Below are positions 29,324-39,058 of a DNA stretch of 64,000 nt, piece after piece (position 1 is the first letter of the stretch; each line of letters opens with the position of its first letter). The translations under genes were made by a program, and so were the position numbers. The stretch is taken from positions 744,001-808,000 of the forward strand of contig NZ_CP084222.1 in NCBI RefSeq assembly GCF_020268605.1. The letters are read 5' to 3'. This DNA comes from Arsenophonus apicola (lineage in GTDB: Bacteria > Pseudomonadota > Gammaproteobacteria > Enterobacterales > Enterobacteriaceae). The notes under the pieces were generated by a model. That model did no database searches. It was given only the letters and a program-made list of their open reading frames with translations, and was not told the DNA's origin.

Positions 29324-30205
29324 TTAATGATAACCAAACCACTCTTTTAATCCTGAGCTTAAAATGGCAGATATGGCAAAATAACAATAATCCGCTCGGT
29401 AATATAGCATCAATGAATGAATATTATTAACTTCATTTTTGTCGACTTTTATCTCTTTTAATTTTTTTGCCAAAATAGAATTAATAGCCATATGGTCAGG
29501 AATATAAGTAACTCCTAATCCTTTTTCAGCCAATTTCACACATGAATAATAATCAGTGGTTAACATCATTTCTGCATAAGGCAGAAAATGATATCGCTCA
29601 TCATCGACCTTACCCTGTAATGAAGGATAAATAACCGTTTCAGAAGATAAAGATAAACTATTCACCCGTTCTTCTTTTGCCAAAGGGTGGGTTGGATCCG
29701 CCACTAACATCATTTGAATATCACCAACAACTTGCGCATTAATGTTGTTGTATATCTCAACACATTGTAAGCCTAAAACAAAATCTGCTTTGTTACTATT
29801 AAGGGTAAATTCAACATCAAATAAATCCGCATGAACAATATGTATTTCAACAGCGGGAAATTCCTTCTTTAATTTTAATACTACATCAGCAATCGCCTCT
29901 TCAGGAATCAATTGATTAAATGCTAATCTAATGGCGGCAGGATCTTTATTATTATTTAAAGCGAAAGAAAACTTTTCTAATTTTTGCAAAGATAACAAAA
30001 ACATTTTAACCTTTGGTAATAAAATTTTACCATTACTATTTATATCCAAAACAGAACCATTCGAGCGTTTATCAAATAATGTATAACCTAATATAATCTC
30101 AAGTTCATTTATCCAACGACTAATTGTGGTTTTAGACTTATTTAATAATATCCCTGCCTGTAAAAAATTACCTGACTCAGCAGCAGCGACAAACGCCATC
30201 AGCAT
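29324..30205 (-). CDS. LysR-family transcriptional regulator
   Basis: A 293-residue LysR-type regulator with an N-terminal winged helix (FVAAAESGNFLQAGILLNKS then KTTISRWINELE) and an effector-binding domain from about residue 90. The ATG used gives an N-terminus slightly short for the family. Upstream, the same frame reads NEKFLPQIENK without a start codon, while an ATG in another frame encodes MKN, so a 1-nt lesion near the start is possible. The effector is unknown; no obvious divergent target gene. Confidence 0.82.
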   Translation of the reverse strand: MLMAFVAAAESGNFLQAGILLNKSKTTISRWINELEIILGYTLFDKRSNGSVLDINSNGKILLPKVKMFLLSLQKLEKFSFALNNNKDPAAIRLAFNQLIPEEAIADVVLKLKKEFPAVEIHIVHADLFDVEFTLNSNKADFVLGLQCVEIYNNINAQVVGDIQMMLVADPTHPLAKEERVNSLSLSSETVIYPSLQGKVDDERYHFLPYAEMMLTTDYYSCVKLAEKGLGVTYIPDHMAINSILAKKLKEIKVDKNEVNNIHSLMLYYRADYCYFAISAILSSGLKEWFGYH

Positions 30206-30403
30206 TTTATTTTCTATTTGTGGTAAGAATTTTTCATTACTGCTCCGCTGTCTGTTTTATTGAATAATTATTAATTGAAATCAATTTATAAAATTTTATA
30301 ATAAAATATTATGATAATCAGACATTAACAAATATTTTTCTGCAACTAAATTTTTAATAGTATATTTAATATAAATAAATTTCATTTTTTGTAAAAAAAC
30401 GTT

Positions 30404-30426
30404 AGGTATCGCTATCAGCGATACCT
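30404..30426 (-). terminator. Orphan Rho-independent terminator (minus strand)
   Basis: A 10-bp perfect stem AGGTATCGCT / AGCGATACCT with a 3-nt loop, followed on the minus strand by AACGTTTTTTT, is a textbook terminator for leftward transcription. No gene lies upstream of it on that strand before cas1 starts on the other strand, so it may end a small RNA or attenuate the lysR transcript. Confidence 0.65.
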
Positions 30427-30904
30427 TAGTATTTCAACTAAATAGCAATGTAAAATCAAATTTAATTTATTTTTTGTTTAAACTCTATTTATTTAACTAT
30501 TCAATCATCATTAGAAATTTTTAATTTTATAATAAATGAAAATAATAATAGATTAGCAGCATTTAATTAATATATAGCTCTTTAAATTAATAATATATTT
30601 CTATAATTTCAATTAACTATATTTACATAACTTATTTAGTTAATAAAAAGTCTCGCCCAACTAACCAATAAATTAATTATGACTAATTAGGGGAAAATAA
30701 AGTTAATACTAAGCTATATCATCAAACAACAACTTACTTAACCTAAATTTAGCTGATTTTTATGTGCTATGTCATGAAATATAAAAAAATTTTCATTAAT
30801 ATATGACGCTAAATAGCAACCAACAAAACACCACTTAGCAATCAATTAATCCGCTAGCGCCATTTTGCGGGAAACAATTATTAAAATGGAGTTTTAAAAT
30901 AAAA
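30427..30904. other. AT-rich region upstream of cas1
   Basis: About 480 bp with no supported reading frame. It should contain the cas operon promoter, and possibly a leftward transcript ending at the terminator 30404-30426. Confidence 0.4.
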
Positions 30905-31861
30905 ATGGAACAACTGCCTCCTTCAGACTTAAAAACAATATTACATTCTAAAAGAGCTAATCTCTACTATCTAGAGCACTGTCGTGTAATGCAAAAGGAT
31001 GGCCGAGTTTTATATCTAACGGAAGCTAAAAATGAAAACTGCTATTACAATATTCCCATTGCAAATACCACTGTAATTCTATTAGGCACAGGAACCTCTA
31101 TCACTCAAGCCGCTATGCGAATGCTAGCCACAGCCGGCGTACTGGTCGGTTTTTGTGGCGGCGGTGGTACTCCTTTATTTATGGGTGCCGAAATCGAGTG
31201 GCTAACACCACAAAATGAGTATCGACCAACAGAATATTTGCAAGGCTGGATGCAGTTCTGGTTTGATCAAGATAAGCGTTTAGCCGCCGCTAAGCAGTTT
31301 CAGCAGGAGAGGATCAACTATTTACAACAAGTTTGGGAAAAAGATCGTGAATTGAAAAATGAAGAATTTGTTTACCAAAATAAAATAATCCAAAAAGCTC
31401 TAGAAACATTTCATGCGCGAACGAAAGTGGCGAAGGATCCCACAGAACTCTTAGCAACAGAAGCACAATTGACGAAAACTTTATATAAATATGCAGCAAA
31501 TAATACCAACCAGAAAAATTTCATCCGACAACATAAATCACACAATAAAACTAATGAGTTCCTTAATCACGGTAATTACTTAGCTTACGGTTTAGCCGCC
31601 AGTTGTCTATGGGTATTAGGCATCCCGCACAGTTTTGCTGTTATGCATGGCAAAACCCGCCGTGGCGCACTGGTATTTGATGTAGCTGACTTAATTAAAG
31701 ATGCGATCGTGTTGCCTTATTCATTTATTTGTGCAAAAGAGAAAATGACGGAGCAAGCATTTCGTCAGCAAGTACTGCAAAAATTAACTGAACATAAAGC
31801 GCTGGACTTTATGTTTAAACAAGTAAAAACCGTCGCTTTATCATCGGTTGCGGGAAAATAA
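30905..31861 (+). CDS. cas1: CRISPR integrase Cas1 (type I-F)
   Basis: A 318-residue Cas1f beginning LPPSDLKTILHSKRANLYYL, as is typical of type I-F. Probable metal ligands are Glu186 (LLATEAQLT), His248 (AVMHGKTRRG) and Asp259/Asp262 (LVFDVADLIKD). Together with the Cas2 part of Cas2-3 it should integrate new spacers at the leader end. The gene shows no lesion and is followed 4 bp later by the cas2-3 ATG. Confidence 0.96.
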   Translation: MEQLPPSDLKTILHSKRANLYYLEHCRVMQKDGRVLYLTEAKNENCYYNIPIANTTVILLGTGTSITQAAMRMLATAGVLVGFCGGGGTPLFMGAEIEWLTPQNEYRPTEYLQGWMQFWFDQDKRLAAAKQFQQERINYLQQVWEKDRELKNEEFVYQNKIIQKALETFHARTKVAKDPTELLATEAQLTKTLYKYAANNTNQKNFIRQHKSHNKTNEFLNHGNYLAYGLAASCLWVLGIPHSFAVMHGKTRRGALVFDVADLIKDAIVLPYSFICAKEKMTEQAFRQQVLQKLTEHKALDFMFKQVKTVALSSVAGK

Positions 31862-31865
31862 AACA

Positions 31866-34820
31866 ATGTATGTCACTTTTATCAGCCAATGTGAAAAAAA
31901 AGCACTGGCTCGAACACGTCGAGTACTGGATGCCTTTGCTGATCGAATTGGGAATAATACCTGGCAAACGGTGATCACAGAAGATGGTTTGATTGCAGTA
32001 AAAAAATTATTACGAAAAACTGTTAGTAAAAATACAGCGGTAAGTTGTCATTGGATCCGTTCAAGACAGCGCAGCGAACTACTTTGGATTGTTGGCAATC
32101 GTAATAAATTTAATCTGCAAGGAATAGTACCGGTGAATACTACACAAAAAGAGGTTTTTATGGATATTGCAATCAACCAAGTAAAAAAAGATGAATATTA
32201 TGCCAATACTCAATTACAACCTCTAGCAGAGCACTCTTTTGCTGTCGGTTATATTGCACAACAATTATTTAACCAACTGGTTGATAACAATGAACATCGT
32301 AACTTAGCAAAAGTTGCTTATTTAGCTGGTTGTTTACATGATATTGGTAAATTAGATCTCCTTTTTCAGCAATGGGTTAAAAAAGGCAAACAAAAAGATC
32401 CTACTGAAGACGGTCAACATATTGATGTTAAATTCACGTTTGAAAAATATCCCAGACACAACGAAATTTCTTTATTAATTTTTAACGTGTTAGAACAACA
32501 AATTACTGGTTTATATAATCATCAAAAAGAAAACTTACACCATGTTATTTATTGGCATCATGCTAAACCCTATAGGCCAAATGGTGATTTTGACAGCCTG
32601 ACAAAAGCATATAGTTACTTATTAAAAAATATCACCGCTGAACAATTTGAAAAATTAATTAATGATACATTATCACTATTAAAACATATAGTTAAACTTT
32701 CTAAAAATTATAATAATGTCTACGATATTGAAAAAAATCTGAATTTATCATTTGACTACACTCCAGCCTTACGGGAAAACTTCGAATATCAAATTAAAGA
32801 TAAAGAATTTCCTAAATTTAAAAGATATGAAACAACTGATTCCGTCGCTATAGATAAACTAAAACAAAATATTAATAAAAATGCACACCATAACTTATTA
32901 CGTGCCTGTGTTATTAGCGCTGATCGCCTAATTTCTCAATTAACCGCTAGTGATCTACTGGATTATGTTCATCAACAACGGCTGGATGAATTACTGATTG
33001 ATAGCCAAGAAATGCTGTCTAACTTGCCAAGTCATTTAACACAAATAGCCACAAAATTCCCTACTAGTGAACGCAGCCAAAAACAGTTAGAAATTGCCCA
33101 AAAATTAGCAGATTTACCTGATATTGCCGTGCTCGCTGGCCCTGCGGGTTGCGGTAAAACCCAAATAGCTCTGCAATGGGCAAAATTAAAAGATGCAAAA
33201 CAAATTATCTGGGTGTGCCCTCGGGTACAAATATGCCAGGGGATTTTCCAAGAATTAATCGATACCTATCTACCCGACGCAAAAATCGAAATTTATACCA
33301 GCGAATTTAAATATACCAATTCATGGGGAGAAGCAACCGATGAACAAGCCTATTTTTCTGGTGATGTCGTTGTTACCACCATTGATCAAATCTTAAATTC
33401 CATTGTCACCCACACCAAAGTAAATAGTTTATTACCATTCATGGGCTCACACGTTGTGTTCGACGAATACCATGAATATATGACGATGGAAATATTCAAT
33501 TTGCTCTTTGCCGAATTGATTGCCAACAAGCGGATGCGGGAGAAATTCAACAAAAATACTTTATTGGTCTCTGCAACATCTCCTTATCTATACTTACAAA
33601 ATATCATTGGGTTACATGAAAATGATGTAATTGAAATGGCCTCGTTTAATCAAAGTAATTATCAAATCAATTTTATTGAATACAATGATGAATCCATCGA
33701 TGACAATCCCTTCTACAAAAAATATTCCGATAATACTTTCGTTATTAGTAATACTGCCCAAACCGCCCAACTCAGTTTTATTCACAAAAAAAACCACGAA
33801 AATGCCGTATTATTTCACTCCAAATTCAAACGAAGTGATAAAAAATATTGGTTTAACGAAGTCTATGAGAGTTTTAAAAAGCAGGGTTCAGGCAAATATG
33901 ATGTTTTAAGAAGTGGCCCAATTGTGCAGGCATCACTTAATATTAGTTGTGATTTTATGTTGAGTGAAATGACCTCACCAGAAAACTTGTTACAACGCAT
34001 TGGCCGCCTCGACCGTTTCGGTGAAAATCAACAAGGTAATATTATACAAATTGCCATTACCCAAAGTGTTAAACAAGGAAAATGTATTGGAAAATCTGCC
34101 TATTTTCTTAACCGGTTAAATAGCCTGCAAATCTCAAAAGCCTGGTATGAATACTTACAGGATAAACTCGCTAACCAACAATTTAAACTAACGCAACTCT
34201 ATCAATTGCATAAAACATTTTACACCTCAGATTACGGAATAAAATCTGCAACCGCTGATTTAGCAAAAGCATTGCAAAATAGTATCATGCTAACTAATAG
34301 TAAAGTCACTGAACCGACAAAAATCATAAAAACCAAAACGACTCTACATAACACCAAGATTAGCAAAAGTTCACTACGAGGCGACAGTCGATTTATACAG
34401 TTAGCGGTGTTAAATCTCAATAATTATCAGCAACCAAAATTTGAAAATTTCTATGCTTATCAACCACCACTAGACGATATAACCGAATTTGATAATTTAA
34501 CGGAATCACTCACCGCCATTAAGGACTAAGGCCTACTGGATTTTATTGCGCAAAAACATGGCAATATTGATGTTACTCATCCAGTTAAGGGTATTCCAGC
34601 TAAGAAATATCAAGCCAGATGTAAAGTATTAGAAAACTACTCGAGAGATGCAGAATATCCGCTGTATTTAAGTTATATCGAAGACGATCTAAACAAAGTT
34701 GGTGGTACTCATGTTCGTCATCCAGAAGCCATTTATTATGCCACTTGTGATAAACAGCCTGTGGGCACAATTGCATTACAAAAACTGCAAATTTTAACTA
34801 TTAATAAAGAAGGAAAATAA
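31866..34820 (+). pseudogene. cas3: Cas2-3 fusion nuclease-helicase (type I-F) with in-frame TAA near the 3' end
   Basis: Type I-F Cas2-Cas3 fusion. A Cas2 domain occupies about residues 1-95, followed by an HD nuclease (LAGCLHDIGK, about 153-162; YWHHAKP). The SF2 helicase has Walker A GPAGCGKT (about 425), DEYH (about 531), SATSP, and motif VI QRIGRLDRFGE (about 709). A TAA at 34527-34529 stops translation at residue 887. The frame then continues without another stop for 96 codons to 34820, directly before cas7fv. The lost part is the C-terminal domain. Whether the truncated form works is unknown; an upstream TTG at 31848 is less likely than ATG 31866. Confidence 0.88.
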
Positions 34821-34821
34821 C

Positions 34822-35811
34822 ATGACTAAAGTAACCGGTATTAAAAGTGTTGATTTTAAAATCACGGCTTATGGTTATGGTGTGGTTAACTGGAATGGCC
34901 CCACCTCTTTAACAGGAGATAATGGTAAAACCGTTGATAATCATACTTTACCTAAATTACGCGGATTTTCCAATTTATCAGGTAAAGTTAAAGAAAATGG
35001 TTATAAATATAGAAAAGAAATTTCAGATATTAATTTTAAAGAAACTCCCCTATATATTAGCCAAAACTGTATTCGACATCATCTATTCCGTGAGCAATCT
35101 TTTGACCTACACTATGCGAATGACAAAAATATCCTTGAGATCTTGGCTTCGATTACAGGTTTGATCCGTGGCTATGTTGTGCCTACAAGTCAATACAAGA
35201 GGACCAGTCCATTATTGATCACAGACTTTATTGACCAACTGGGTAATGGCAATTTTGAACAAATGTCAAATGCCAGTTCAAGTGAAGAAAAAAATGAGGC
35301 TGATGGTACCAAAAGCTACAAACGCGGAGAAAACTCTATTTTTTCTAAAACTACCTTTGGCGATACTCAATATGTCGCTTATGGTTCAATCAACATCGAA
35401 CAACTGGCATTTATCTCTTTAGATAAAAAGTTTGATAGAGCATCAATGGTGATTAAACAAGGTGAAGGTGAAAATGTTGCCCAACACATACAACAATTTA
35501 TTAAAAGTTTAGACCCCACCAGAGAGCCAAAAGCGGTTTTTCATGCTAACTATGTGCGTAACGGCACTATCTATCACGAAGGCGAAGTCGGCATTCTATT
35601 AGACAATACCGCTATCGATATTTTAGTTAACGAAACCCTCGATAGATTACGCAATCTAAGCATTAAACAAGCTAAAGGCTATATGTATGTTGATGAAGTT
35701 GAAGTGGATTATAACGATAGTAATAAAATGATGCGGATCAAACGTCACCCAGAGCAATCCAGTATCGAGCCACAAAATGATTATGCGGTTTATTTTACTG
35801 CCCATGAATAG
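34822..35811 (+). CDS. cas7fv: Cas7fv, backbone subunit of minimal type I-F2 Cascade
   Basis: A 329-residue protein starting VTGIKSVDFKITAYGYGVVN, positioned directly after cas2-3. Length, position and neighbours match Cas7fv of type I-F2 (I-Fv) systems such as that of Shewanella putrefaciens, where Cas7fv polymerises along the crRNA. It follows the ancestral cas2-3 stop by one base. No frame damage is visible. Canonical Csy3 and Csy1 (Cas8f) are absent from the locus. The family call rests on gene order and remembered character. Confidence 0.85.
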   Translation: MTKVTGIKSVDFKITAYGYGVVNWNGPTSLTGDNGKTVDNHTLPKLRGFSNLSGKVKENGYKYRKEISDINFKETPLYISQNCIRHHLFREQSFDLHYANDKNILEILASITGLIRGYVVPTSQYKRTSPLLITDFIDQLGNGNFEQMSNASSSEEKNEADGTKSYKRGENSIFSKTTFGDTQYVAYGSINIEQLAFISLDKKFDRASMVIKQGEGENVAQHIQQFIKSLDPTREPKAVFHANYVRNGTIYHEGEVGILLDNTAIDILVNETLDRLRNLSIKQAKGYMYVDEVEVDYNDSNKMMRIKRHPEQSSIEPQNDYAVYFTAHE

Positions 35812-35818
35812 GTGAATT

Positions 35819-36844
35819 ATGCAAATTATTATCGAATATGAAGCATCATGGCGTAATTCATTTTTAGATGGCTCTAATAATGAAGAGCTACAACCAAAAG
35901 GCCGTAAATTCATTGCCTTAAAACAAGAATTAAAGAAAAAAAATACAGCTAATTTTAAATATCGTCCGATATCGAAAGACACAATAATAGGTATATTGAA
36001 TCGATTAATTGGCGAGCAACGTAAACTCTATCAAGCTCGTCAAGATCCTGATTACTACTTTAAAACTATCGAATCGATATTAACTGAGCAGGATATCAAA
36101 GATAATGCCACCCTCACCCAAGAATTGGTTTTTATTAGAAATATGTCAGGAGAAGATCCAAATTGGTTTACCGGTATGATTAAATCCAATGATCCAGCGT
36201 TTAAGTCAGACTTTTCGCCACAATTATGGGGCACTCTATTTCTTAGTTTAGATGAAGTTATTCAGTTTATTTTAAATGATGATTTTCAATTCACACCAAG
36301 CATATTTGAATTTGATCCTATTGTTATTATTAATCGCTTAGAAGAATTAAAGAAAATTAAAACAACTAAGTTACCAACTGAGAGCAAAAAAGCCTTTGAA
36401 AAAATTCTGGACAAATTTAAAGATATTAAATTCACACTAGAAGATTTTCCTAAACAAAAAGTAATTAGCTTTTACACCGCCGCGGTATATATACAAATTT
36501 TACGTCTAAAAGCTCAATATAATTTAACCCATATTTTAACTAAACAAGGAAATATAAGTGGAATTGCAAAGACTGGATCTATTACTCCAAAAGACTTTAT
36601 GAGTACATATACTACCGGCAAAAAAAAACTAGTTTGGGGAAATCCCTATATTTTAAAAGAAAAAAAGAAAGGTGAAGGTGAAGTCGTTCAATCTCTGACT
36701 AAAGCAAGTGGTCGTTTAGCAATCACATTAAATATTCCTAAAGAGCAAGCACGTGATCTAGAACAAAAGATCGAAGATGCGGGCGTTTCTTCTTTTTATA
36801 TAGGAAAAAAAGGACTTGCTTATGTCACAGATATTCGCATTTAA
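35819..36844 (+). CDS. cas5fv: Cas5fv, crRNA 5'-handle and PAM-recognition subunit
   Basis: A 341-residue protein beginning MQIIIEYEASWRNSFLDG. In type I-F2, Cas5fv caps the 5' end of the crRNA and, through an extra domain, takes over the PAM recognition done by Cas8f elsewhere; the length is compatible with such an enlarged Cas5. It starts 7 bp after cas7fv and ends 8 bp before cas6f. The C-terminus (SFYIGKKGLAYVTDIRI) resembles the closing strand of Cas5 proteins. The assignment is chiefly positional. Confidence 0.85.
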   Translation: MQIIIEYEASWRNSFLDGSNNEELQPKGRKFIALKQELKKKNTANFKYRPISKDTIIGILNRLIGEQRKLYQARQDPDYYFKTIESILTEQDIKDNATLTQELVFIRNMSGEDPNWFTGMIKSNDPAFKSDFSPQLWGTLFLSLDEVIQFILNDDFQFTPSIFEFDPIVIINRLEELKKIKTTKLPTESKKAFEKILDKFKDIKFTLEDFPKQKVISFYTAAVYIQILRLKAQYNLTHILTKQGNISGIAKTGSITPKDFMSTYTTGKKKLVWGNPYILKEKKKGEGEVVQSLTKASGRLAITLNIPKEQARDLEQKIEDAGVSSFYIGKKGLAYVTDIRI

Positions 36845-36852
36845 GGAATGAT

Positions 36853-37458
36853 ATGAAGCATTATATAGAAGTGACATTAATCGAAACAAACGACTTTCCT
36901 CTTTATCAATTATGGTCAACAGTCTATATGCAATTACATATAGCCTTTGTTGAGATAAAAGATCAAAATGGAAAAATTTCTATCGGTCTCTCTTTTCCAC
37001 AATATTATTTTAACCAAGAGAAAAACATTAGCTTTATGGGTAGTAAACTCCGGCTTTTTGCTCAAACAGAGAAAGAATTAAAAAAACTTAATCTAGCTAA
37101 ATGGTTAGCTCGTTTAATGGATTATGTGCATATCACAACCATACGTAATGTTCCTGAACATAAAGTAACTGGCTATGCTATTTATAACCGCAAACAAGTT
37201 AAAACTAATGCAGAACGTTTAGCCCGACATCGTGCTAAACGTGGTGATATTGCTTTTGATGAAGCCTTAAAACGTTATCAAAATGTCGTGACAACAACGG
37301 ACTTACCCTATATTAAATTAGAAAGCCTCAGCTTATCTAATCACAATAACAAACATCATTTTAAATTATTTATCACCAAAAACAACACAGAGTGTACTAA
37401 CAACCAAATCTTTAGGACTTACGGATTAAGTTCAGTGTCAAGCGTACCTGAATTTTAA
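36853..37458 (+). CDS. cas6f: Cas6f (Csy4) crRNA endoribonuclease
   Basis: A 201-residue Cas6f. The catalytic His is at residue 29 (YMQLHIAF), the position known in P. aeruginosa Csy4. An Arg-rich helix near residues 112-132 (RKQVKTNAERLARHRAKRG) matches the one that grips the repeat hairpin. It should cut 3' of the CTGCC/GGCAG hairpin in each repeat and stay bound to the crRNA 3' end. It is the last cas gene, and the array leader begins right after it. Confidence 0.95.
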   Translation: MKHYIEVTLIETNDFPLYQLWSTVYMQLHIAFVEIKDQNGKISIGLSFPQYYFNQEKNISFMGSKLRLFAQTEKELKKLNLAKWLARLMDYVHITTIRNVPEHKVTGYAIYNRKQVKTNAERLARHRAKRGDIAFDEALKRYQNVVTTTDLPYIKLESLSLSNHNNKHHFKLFITKNNTECTNNQIFRTYGLSSVSSVPEF

Positions 37459-37493
37459 CCCAATATTTTTTGCTCTTTAAAAAAATAAATCAA

Positions 37494-37506
37494 AATCAAT
37501 AAGTTA
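37494..37506. promoter_or_regulatory. Candidate IHF site in CRISPR leader
   Basis: AATCAATAAGTTA fits the IHF consensus WATCAANNNNTTR perfectly and lies 84 bp upstream of the first repeat. IHF bends the leader during spacer integration in type I-E and I-F systems. In an AT-rich genome chance matches occur, so position carries most of the weight. Confidence 0.6.
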
Positions 37507-37567
37507 TAATAGCAAATAAAAACTTAGGTCAAACCGTTATTTTTGTTCTAACTTGCTGTTATAACTT
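37501..37567. repeat. Inverted repeat in CRISPR leader
   Basis: AAGTTATAATAGCAA (37501-37515) and TTGCTGTTATAACTT (37553-37567) are inverted copies, with one mismatch over 15 bp. The right arm ends 22 bp before the first repeat and the left arm overlaps the candidate IHF site. Confidence 0.75.
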
Positions 37568-37589
37568 TATTTTTTATTGTAGTATTGTT

Positions 37590-39058
37590 GTTCACTGCCG
37601 CATAGGCAGCTTAGAAGTTATCACCGAAAATAGAGAAAAGAGTTTTAATGTTCACTGCCGCATAGGCAGCTTAGAAGATGTTCTGCGCAGCATTTAAAAA
37701 AGCCATAAAGTTCACTGCCGCATAGGCAGCTTAGAAGATCTTCATAACAACATTCAAAATCGCAAATGCGTTCACTGCCGCATAGGCAGCTTAGAAGTAT
37801 AAATCAGAGTATGCAGAACAAGCGCGTAAGTTCACTGCCGCATAGGCAGCTTAGAAGAAGCCCAAGTCTTGTTTCATCATTGAGTAAATGTTCACTGCCG
37901 CATAGGCAGCTTAGAAGTTCTGTAAATCACTACTGGTATCACGCAAAAAGTTCACTGCCGCATAGGCAGCTTAGAAGAACATATATTACTGATCACGCAG
38001 AAAAGCTAAGTTCACTGCCGCATAGGCAGCTTAGAAGTCTATCAACCATGTATACATCAGAATATAAATGTTCACTGCCGCATAGGCAGCTTAGAAGTGT
38101 TTTGACACAATCTAATATTGAGCACATAAGTTCACTGCCGCATAGGCAGCTTAGAAGAACAAATCAAAATGCGGTCGTTTCTATTTCACGTTCACTGCCG
38201 CATAGGCAGCTTAGAAGTTGTCTCTTTAATCGCAAGGGTAATTTTGAAAGTTCACTGCCGCATAGGCAGCTTAGAAGTTTTTGAGGCCAAGGAAGGCACG
38301 ACGTAAAATGTTCACTGCCGCATAGGCAGCTTAGAAGTAAAACCGCCTCGCATCACATGACGACGAGCAGTTCACTGCCGCATAGGCAGCTTAGAAGTAT
38401 TGATTCTATTATATTATCGCCTAAAAAAGGTTCACTGCCGCATAGGCAGCTTAGAAGTATTTGCTGCCTCAATCGGCAACGATTTAATGGTTCACTGCCG
38501 CATAGGCAGCTTAGAAGAAATCCACAAATCCTAGATAAAATGCTAGTAGGTTCACTGCCGCATAGGCAGCTTAGAAGTTGAGAAATAAGGGAAATGTTAA
38601 TACCAAACCGTTCACTGCCGCATAGGCAGCTTAGAAGACGAGGGTATGTCTACTATAGCCCCTTCATAGGTTCACTGCCGCATAGGCAGCTTAGAAGATT
38701 TTAAGAGATTTTATTATGAAAATGCGTTCGTTCACTGCCGCATAGGCAGCTTAGAAGTTACCTAAATGGAGAGAAAGCTAACTTTAAACGTTCACTGCCG
38801 CATAGGCAGCTTAGAAGTGTATCCCCAGATCGAGAAGGAGTAGAAGCTCATTCACTGCCACACAGGCAGCTTAGAAACCATAGTCCCTTTCATGGATAAT
38901 GCTTTTCTTGGTTCACTGCCACACAGGCAGCTTAGAAAACTAATGCCAATAAAACCGATAAAAGACGTACGTTCACTGCCACACAGGCAGCTTAGAAAAC
39001 TAATGCCAACAAAACCGATAAAAGACGTACGTTCACTGCCACACAGGCAGCTTAGAAA
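37590..39058 (+). CRISPR. Type I-F CRISPR array, 25 repeats in two repeat classes
   Basis: Twenty-one identical 28-nt repeats recur every 60 bp from 37590 to 38817. Each opens GTTCACTGCCGCATAGGCAG and ends CTTAGAAG, with 32-nt spacers. Four more (38850, 38911, 38971, 39031) carry CCACACAGG in place of CCGCATAGG and end GAAA. Each repeat has a CTGCC/GGCAG hairpin for Cas6f. The leader is on the cas6f side, so the second class lies at the old end. The spacer at 38878 is 33 nt; the spacers at 38939 and 38999 differ at a single base. Translated repeats give a meaningless SLPHRQLR periodicity. Confidence 0.98.
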
